The notes beneath the pieces were generated by a model. The model did not search any database. It was not told the origin of the DNA and was given only the letters and a program-made list of their open reading frames with translations. Below, in pieces: positions 59,501 through 64,000 of a stretch of DNA of 64,000 bases (positions are counted from its first letter, which is position 1; every line of letters begins with the position of its first letter). The DNA lies in contig CAWCJO010000004.1 in the NCBI GenBank assembly GCA_963795935.1, forward strand, positions 868,001 through 932,000. Reading direction: 5' to 3'. Source of the DNA: JAICMB01 sp963795935. GTDB taxonomy: Bacteria > Acidobacteriota > Terriglobia > Bryobacterales > Bryobacteraceae. The position numbers were made by a program, and so were the translations under genes.

Positions 59501-59970
59501 AGTGGCAGAGCGGGGTCAACCTGCAGATGAACACCGGCAACAGCAATTTCAACCTGGGCGGCATCAATCCCATCACGATCAATGGAACGCCGTCGATCCA
59601 GGTGCAGCCGGTGCTGACGTGCAATCCGACCTCGAATCTCGGGCCGCACCAATACATCAATGCAAGCTGCTTCTCGGCCCCCACGCCTGGCAACAACGGC
59701 GCCGCCGTCGAGCCGGAGATGTTCGGCCCATCGTTCTTCGACAGCGATCTTTCGCTGTTCAAAAACTTCCAAATCGGCGAGCGGCAAAAACTGCAATTCC
59801 GCTTTTCCGCGTACAATTTCCTGAATCACCCGGTTTACAGTTTCGGCTACGACAACAACCTGAATATCAGCTTCGATAGCAATGGAAAGGTGAACAATCC
59901 GTTGTTCGGCACGGCGACGAACAAAGTCGGCAGCCGTGTGATCCAACTGGCGGTGAAGTACTATTTCTAG
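56539..59970 (+). CDS. Oar-like TonB-dependent receptor
   Basis: 1143 residues from ATG at 56539, with GAAGGAGG upstream. A signal peptide (LFVVLYLTAVFTFFGQG) is followed by a carboxypeptidase-regulatory-like domain (LIGTVTDASGAVVPNAAITL), a plug (VEVISAQATVAPVDTGEK...), and a long barrel with the Oar-like FHGEGYLYARNYALNA, ending VIQLAVKYYF. Intact. Glycan or peptide uptake across the outer membrane. The next gene starts at the base after its stop, so it heads an operon with TPR proteins. Confidence 0.92.
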   Translation: MSRTLCGLFVVLYLTAVFTFFGQGVTGTLIGTVTDASGAVVPNAAITLTNAASGDVRKTTTNAEGYFTIAAIATGTYNLSVTASGFQTSEQKGIVFNGADTRNVNIALQVGTAATRVEVISAQATVAPVDTGEKSEVLNTKELQDFSVVGRSAAEFIKILPGMAQSGNGVANAPGFNGSVIGINGNGDAGHQSALGYYSANGTPVNSMDITADGAHVSDPGCNCATPVNPNTDMIQEMKVFTSNFNAENSKGPVVINTIAKSGTRDFHGEGYLYARNYALNAGNWLDNARGVSKPADKFFFPGGNIGGPVLIPGTSFNHNRDKLFFFTGYEYFYQTLDTGQVTASVPTQAMRAGDFSAASISQLGPSGLVPGNPQPVNTALFPNGQIPKSSFDPGGAAMMNLYPLPNANPFQTGGYNYVDHVVFNQNGYQWMTRADYSISDNTKLFVRYNLQNELQQFPVMLWWRANPGDQVPYPTPIHSPNQSQSVSADLTHVFGPSLTNEFIFGYTYIDFPNEFADPSKVDRTAIGYPYQGLFHNGLKQIPNILNWGNQTAFIYNPGGFEAGNGNLFAIKHLATFGDNLSKVLGTHTMKFGAYYEHVINNQPSNNDSQGDLTFDSSNPNSSGNAYADMLLGQVQTFSQANYNVLHNEAYNTLEFFAQDSWKIARRLTVDYGMRFQHLGQWYDRQGLGFAVWNPATYTSNPSAYLPGIAWNKIDSSVPISGLPTRALFYAPRFGLAWDIFGTGKTVLRGGWGAFRFHSPQSTDGLDTPTGAYTTSVTNTTLATVDTLTPAADSTYQSNPLVVNRNDSQQPVTYSYSFTISQQVFQGALLELSYVGNQSKYLFEDVFNNLNALPYGKLFNVANNTDSGVFNALRPFNYYQDVYQLTPDSYSNYNGFQASFKHQRGRFNYMFNYTFSKAMGINNSAGISGITSSSTIDRLNMANDYGPLPFDRRHIFNAAYSLELGSPLKANLLARGLVNGWQISGITQWQSGVNLQMNTGNSNFNLGGINPITINGTPSIQVQPVLTCNPTSNLGPHQYINASCFSAPTPGNNGAAVEPEMFGPSFFDSDLSLFKNFQIGERQKLQFRFSAYNFLNHPVYSFGYDNNLNISFDSNGKVNNPLFGTATNKVGSRVIQLAVKYYF

Positions 59971-61491
59971 GTGTCCCAACCGAGCCGCGACCGTAAGGGA
60001 GCGCCCCCTCCCCGCGCGCTTTTCAACGCCGCGGCCTTCCTGCTGCTCGCCACGCTGGCGCTCGCCGACCAGCCAGCGCCGTTGTACCGCCAGGCGGTAG
60101 ATCGCCAGCGTGCCGGGGACCTCGCCGGCGCGGCCCAGCTCTATCGGGAGTGCCTCCGCCAGGACCCCTCTAACATTCAGGCGCGCTCCAACCTCGGCGC
60201 CGCGCTGAGCGGCCTGGGACGCTACGACGAGGCCATCGAAGCATACCAAGAAGCCTTGAAGTCCGCCCCGCCCCAGGTGCGGCCCTACCTCCAGCGCAAC
60301 GCCGGACTGGCCTATTACAAATCCGGACGCATGACCGACGCCGCGCGCGTCTTCAACGCCCTCCACGCCTCGCAACCCGGCAACCGCGACATTACGCTGC
60401 TCGCCGCGGACTGCGAAATGCAATTGGGCGAGCCTGCCAAGGCCGTCGATTTGTTACGCCCGCTGGCGGCAACGGCCGCGCAGGACAAGGCCGTAGCCTA
60501 CGTGCTCGGCATGGCGCTTCTGAAGAGCGGCAATTCCGCGGAAAGCCAGCGCGTGCTCGATCCCATCCTCGGCGACGCCGCCTCTCCCGAGGGCAATTTC
60601 GCCGTCGGCGTGGCACTGTTCATGGGCGGCGATTTCCCGAAAGCCATCCAGTCGTTTGACCGCGCCCGCGCGCTCAATCCGGATCTGCCCGGCCTGTACT
60701 CCTACTACGGCCGGGCGCTGCTCTACAGCGGCGATCGCGATGCCGCGGCGGACGCGTTTAAAAAACAGCTCGCGGCCGATCCCAACGATTATGACGCGAA
60801 TTTCGCCCTCGCCGAGATTTTCGCAAGCGAGAAAAAATTCGGCGACGCCGCTCCCCTCCTGCGCCGAGCCGTCTTGCTGCGGCCGCAATCGGAGCAGGCG
60901 CGCCTTGCGCTCGCCGCCGCTCTGGCCGGCCGATTCGATCGCGGCCCCTCGCGCAAGGTGGGCGTTCAGCCCGGCAGCCGCGCTCCCGCATTCCTGCTCA
61001 GCCGCGCGGACGGCGGCGGCCAAGCCCGCATTCCGGAACCCGGCAAGCCATCGGTCGTAGTCTTCGGAAGCTATACCTGCCCCTTGTTCCGCGGCGCCGC
61101 CCCGGCGCTCGAAAAGCTCGCCGCGCGCTATTCGCAAAAGGTTGAATTCCGGCTCGTGTACATCCGCGAAGCGCATCCAACGGGAAACGCGCAAGCCTGG
61201 CAAAGCACCATCAACGAGCGCGAAGGCATCCTCCTCGCCGCTCCCGCCAACATCGGTGAGAAACAGCAATACGCCCGCGCCTGCACGCGAAAGCTGCATC
61301 TCTCGTTTCCCGCCCTCGTCGACGGCATGGATAATGCCGCCGAGAAATCCTATGAAGCGTGGCCCAGCCGCGTGTACGTCATCGGAGCCGACGGCGTTGT
61401 CAAGTACGCAAGCGGCCTCGGCGATCTCGAGTTCGACGCCGCCGCGCTCGAAGCGGCCATACGCGGCGGCGCTAAAATAGTCGGGAATTGA
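59971..61491 (+). CDS. TPR protein with C-terminal deiodinase-like redoxin domain
   Basis: 506 residues from GTG at 59971. A signal peptide (FNAAAFLLLATLALADQ) is followed by about eight TPR units over residues 35-320 (NIQARSNLGAALSGLGRYDEAIEAYQEAL is typical in part). The C-terminal 170 residues look like the iodothyronine-deiodinase-like branch of the thioredoxin fold: VVVFGSYTCPLFR, FRLVYIREAHPTGNA and a late PSRVYVIGADGVVKYASG. A Cys stands where eukaryotic enzymes have selenocysteine. Probably a periplasmic thiol-redox protein working with the next TPR proteins. Confidence 0.83.
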   Translation: MSQPSRDRKGAPPPRALFNAAAFLLLATLALADQPAPLYRQAVDRQRAGDLAGAAQLYRECLRQDPSNIQARSNLGAALSGLGRYDEAIEAYQEALKSAPPQVRPYLQRNAGLAYYKSGRMTDAARVFNALHASQPGNRDITLLAADCEMQLGEPAKAVDLLRPLAATAAQDKAVAYVLGMALLKSGNSAESQRVLDPILGDAASPEGNFAVGVALFMGGDFPKAIQSFDRARALNPDLPGLYSYYGRALLYSGDRDAAADAFKKQLAADPNDYDANFALAEIFASEKKFGDAAPLLRRAVLLRPQSEQARLALAAALAGRFDRGPSRKVGVQPGSRAPAFLLSRADGGGQARIPEPGKPSVVVFGSYTCPLFRGAAPALEKLAARYSQKVEFRLVYIREAHPTGNAQAWQSTINEREGILLAAPANIGEKQQYARACTRKLHLSFPALVDGMDNAAEKSYEAWPSRVYVIGADGVVKYASGLGDLEFDAAALEAAIRGGAKIVGN

Positions 61492-61495
61492 ACAG

Positions 61496-62608
61496 ATGTA
61501 CCGCATGACGTTGCTTCTGGCGCTCGGCATCCTATGCGCCATCGCCCAGCCCCCGCTGGCCGAAAAAATACTCCAGCAGGCCATCGCGCTGCACCAATCC
61601 GGCGATTTCGACGCCGCCATCCGGAGCTACCGCGAATATCTCCAACAGCGCCCGGATTCGCTCCAGGCCCGCTCCAACCTCGGCGCCGCGCTCGCGCACA
61701 CGGGGCGCTATGACGAGGCCATCGAAGAATACAATCGAGCGCTGCGCATCGACCCCAAAAATCCCGCCGTCACCTTGAACCTCGCGCTTGCCTACTACAA
61801 GACCGACCGCATTCCCGAAACACGCCAGCGCCTCGAATCCGTGCTGTCGCTGGTTCCCCCCAACCGCCAGGTCACGTTGTTGCTCGCCGATTGCGACGTC
61901 CGCTTGGGCGACAACAAAAAAGCGATCGAGCTTCTCACGCCATACGAAAAAGAGAACGAAAACGACCTCGCGTTTAACTATCTCTTGGGCACCGCCCTGA
62001 TTCGCGATAAACAGGCTGCCCGCGGCGCCGCCGTCATCGATCGCATCCTGCGCAACGGCGATTCCGCCGAAGCCCGCCTGCTGATGGGCACAACGAAAAT
62101 GTTCGCGCTCGATTATCCCGGAGCGCTGCCGGACCTCCGCAAAGCCGTGGAGCTGAATCCCAAGCTGATCGAAGCCCATTCCTACTACGGCCAGGCCCTG
62201 TTGGGCACGGGCGACCGGCAGGCCGCCTCCGCCGCTTTCCGGCAGGAGCTGCAACTCAACCCCACCGATTTTCTCGCCAACCTGGAAATGGGCGTGCTCG
62301 CCAAGCAGGACCAGGATTACGCCGCCGCGCAATCGTATTTCGAAAAATCCCTGCGCAGCCGGCCCGGCGATCCCGGCGTTCGCTATCAGCTCGCCACCAT
62401 CGAAATCGCGAACGGCAACAATGAAGAGGCCAGGCGGGAGCTCGAACGCCTGCTCCAGGAATCCCCCGAATTCACCGAAGCGCACGTGAGTCTAGCAACC
62501 GTCTACTACCGCCTCAAACGCAAACAGGACGGTGATCGCGAGCGCGCCGCGGCGCAGAAACTGATCGCCGAAAAACAGGCGCAACAGCCCGGAGTCAACG
62601 TGAAGTGA
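61496..62608 (+). CDS. Exported TPR protein
   Basis: 370 residues from ATG at 61496 (ATG at 61505 possible). Short signal peptide (TLLLALGILCAIAQ), then about nine TPR units from residue 20 to 350 and a charged tail. It is similar in its first 100 residues to the TPR part of the preceding protein (both have ARSNLGAALxxxGRYDEAIE), which suggests duplication. Four bases after the previous stop; the stop overlaps the next start (GTGA). Confidence 0.88.
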   Translation: MYRMTLLLALGILCAIAQPPLAEKILQQAIALHQSGDFDAAIRSYREYLQQRPDSLQARSNLGAALAHTGRYDEAIEEYNRALRIDPKNPAVTLNLALAYYKTDRIPETRQRLESVLSLVPPNRQVTLLLADCDVRLGDNKKAIELLTPYEKENENDLAFNYLLGTALIRDKQAARGAAVIDRILRNGDSAEARLLMGTTKMFALDYPGALPDLRKAVELNPKLIEAHSYYGQALLGTGDRQAASAAFRQELQLNPTDFLANLEMGVLAKQDQDYAAAQSYFEKSLRSRPGDPGVRYQLATIEIANGNNEEARRELERLLQESPEFTEAHVSLATVYYRLKRKQDGDRERAAAQKLIAEKQAQQPGVNVK

Positions 62609-63702
62609 CCGCCGCGGTTCTCTTGCTGCTCTTTGCCGCCCCGGGGCGCTTCGATCAAATTGCGAAACAGGCCGCCGAAGCTCGCGAATCGAATCGCGGC
62701 GGCGAGGCCATCCGTTTATACCGTCAGGCGCTCCAGTTGTATCCCAACTGGGGCGAAGGCTGGTGGTATGTTGGGTCGCTGCTGTACGAAGAGGACAAAT
62801 ACGGAGAAGCCATCCCGGTTTTCATTCGCTATCTCAAGATTGAGGACAAATCGGCGCCTGGGTGGACCATGCTCGGCCTGTGCGAATACCAACAGAAGGA
62901 TTACGCAACGGCTTTGCAACACCTTCTCGCCGGCAAAGCCCTCGGAATGCCCGAAGCAAACCAGATGGCAGGCGTGGCGCGCTATCATCGCGCTTTGCTC
63001 GACACGCACTTCGGCCGCTACGAAGCGGCTCTCGATGAACTGAAGAAATTCACGTTTCCCGCGGCCGAATCTCCCGCCGTGATTCAAGCGGCCGGGCTAG
63101 CGGCCCTCCATATGCCGCTGTTGCCGACCGAAATCTCGCCCCCAGACCGCGAGATCGTCGCCAAAACCGGCCGCGCGGTATTCGATTCCTGGGCCGCCCG
63201 GCCCGCCGACGCCGAGCGCGAATTCCGCGAGTTGCTCGCCGGCCATCCCGACAACGCCAATCTCCACTACCTGTACGGCTCTTATCTGCTGCAAAGCCAT
63301 CCCGACGACGGCCTGCTTGAATTACAAAAATGCCTCGGCCTCGATGCGAAATACGTTCCGGCAATGCTTCAAATCGCGTTCGAGTATCTCACGCGCCACG
63401 AGCCCGCCAAAGGAATCGCGGCGGCCGAAAACGCGATCGAATTGAATCCGGAGTCGTTCGTGGCGCACAACGCCCTGGGCCGTCTGCTGCTCGAGCACGG
63501 AGACGTAGACCGCGCCATTTCCGAGCTGAAGACCGCCGTCACGCTCGCGCCGGAAGTTCCGGAATGTCATTTCTCCTTGGCGTCGGCGTACACCAAGGCC
63601 GGACGCAAACAGGACGCCGCGAAAGAGAACGCCGAATTCATCCGTCTCAATAAGGTTCGGACGGAAGCGGAAGAGAAGACGAAAGCGGAACAGAAGGAAT
63701 GA
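62605..63702 (+). CDS. TPR protein
   Basis: 365 residues from GTG at 62605, overlapping the previous stop. A short hydrophobic start (AAVLLLLFAAPG) may be a weak signal. TPR units are regular (IRLYRQALQLYPNWGEGWWYVG; SAPGWTMLGLCEYQQKDY; VAHNALGRLLLEHGDVDRAI), ending in a Lys/Glu-rich tail. Scaffold role in the receptor operon; the stop overlaps the next ATG. Confidence 0.86.
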   Translation: MTAAVLLLLFAAPGRFDQIAKQAAEARESNRGGEAIRLYRQALQLYPNWGEGWWYVGSLLYEEDKYGEAIPVFIRYLKIEDKSAPGWTMLGLCEYQQKDYATALQHLLAGKALGMPEANQMAGVARYHRALLDTHFGRYEAALDELKKFTFPAAESPAVIQAAGLAALHMPLLPTEISPPDREIVAKTGRAVFDSWAARPADAEREFRELLAGHPDNANLHYLYGSYLLQSHPDDGLLELQKCLGLDAKYVPAMLQIAFEYLTRHEPAKGIAAAENAIELNPESFVAHNALGRLLLEHGDVDRAISELKTAVTLAPEVPECHFSLASAYTKAGRKQDAAKENAEFIRLNKVRTEAEEKTKAEQKE

Positions 63703-64000
63703 TCGGCGCGGCCATCGCCCTGTTCGCCACGGCCTTGCAAGCGAGCGATTGCGCCGCCTGCCACAAATCTGAAGCGGCCCGGCAGGTCCGCACGCCCATG
63801 GCCCACGCGCTCCAACTCGCCCGCGATTGCGCCATCTTAAAAGAGCACCCGAAGCCTGGCCTTCCGCTCCGGTATTTATTCCTACGCCATCGAGCGGCAA
63901 GGAGACCGCAGCGCCTACACCGTCACGGACGGCAGGGAAACGATCGCGGCCGATCTGCAATGGGCCTTCGGGCTAGGGGCCGCGGGCCAGACTTATGTGT
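63699..64000 (+). CDS. c-type cytochrome-like protein, 3' partial, one frameshift
   Basis: ATG at 63699 overlaps the previous stop (ATGA). A signal peptide (GAAIALFATALQA) leads straight into a haem-binding CAACH (residues 18-22) and RTPMAHAL, the start seen in Acidobacteriota multihaem/TPR cytochromes. An extra base near 63852 shifts the frame; the sense continues as LAFRSGIYSYAIERQGDR and DLQWAFGLGAAGQTYV to the window end. More haem sites may lie beyond the window. Confidence 0.8.
   Translation, partial: MIGAAIALFATALQASDCAACHKSEAARQVRTPMAHALQLARDCAILKEHPKPGLPLRYLFLRHRAARRPQRLHRHGRQGNDRGRSAMGLRARGRGPDLC

Overview
The window looks like a chromosome segment of an Acidobacteriota bacterium, probably of the Solibacter/Bryobacter group. 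This is an inference. It rests on four large or partial Oar-like TonB-dependent receptors with N-terminal carboxypeptidase-regulatory-like domains, a regulator of the HTH-TM-malectin type, a PEP-CTERM protein, TPR/haem-protein clusters, lipid A genes (so a Gram-negative outer membrane) and high G+C coding. No rRNA, tRNA or CRISPR array was seen.

Layout. 1-4.8 kb: 5'-truncated TamB-like protein. 4.8-8.1 kb: a seven-repeat, propeller-lectin-like gene split by a complete 1866-bp IS701-type element that carries a passenger gene. 8.4-13.3 kb: a cupin, a small membrane protein and a small acidic protein, then a leftward group rlpA, sigma-54 activator, REC/degenerate-GGDEF regulator, GT4 glycosyltransferase. 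13.5-13.7 kb: a self-contained transcription unit for a 23-residue lysine-rich peptide. 13.8-16.4 kb: Tat-exported TIM-barrel protein, BON-domain protein, membrane protein. 16.4-27.3 kb: a glycan/amino-sugar style locus (APC permease, GH20 hexosaminidase, divergent Oar receptor, class III aminotransferase, neutral-ceramidase-like protein, xylose-isomerase-like protein). 27.3-33 kb: DUF2905, signal peptidase I, DUF72, broken GH27 alpha-galactosidase, PEP-CTERM protein, decayed PAP2 gene.

33.2-37.3 kb: a cobalamin riboswitch heads a BtuB-like receptor followed in tight order by a dual-OB-like protein and two DUF488 proteins. 37.3-39.8 kb: a decayed ISNCY-like element abuts the stop codon of thiG. 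39.9-43.4 kb: a multiply frameshifted Oar receptor. 43.4-43.7 kb: an intergenic stretch packed with hairpins that also encodes a 29-residue membrane peptide. 43.7-54.3 kb: ThuA, SDR, YdcF, a P-loop kinase, divergent lpxA/lpxD, SurA/PpiC-type isomerase, aroA, a glycosylasparaginase-like hydrolase, CLC channel and MarR. 54.4-64 kb: a truncated sigma-70-like protein coupled to an HTH-malectin regulator, divergent from an Oar receptor, three TPR proteins (one with a deiodinase-like redoxin domain) and the start of a c-type cytochrome.

Many genes carry single-base frameshifts, often one extra base in a short G/C run, concentrated at 29.6-54 kb. Gene lengths that miss a multiple of three by exactly one base, and clean protein continuity in the next frame, suggest that most are read or assembly errors. 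The transposase, PAP2, GH27 and 39.9-kb receptor carry several lesions each and may be real pseudogenes. Coordinates of frameshifted genes are given as the full reconstructed span.
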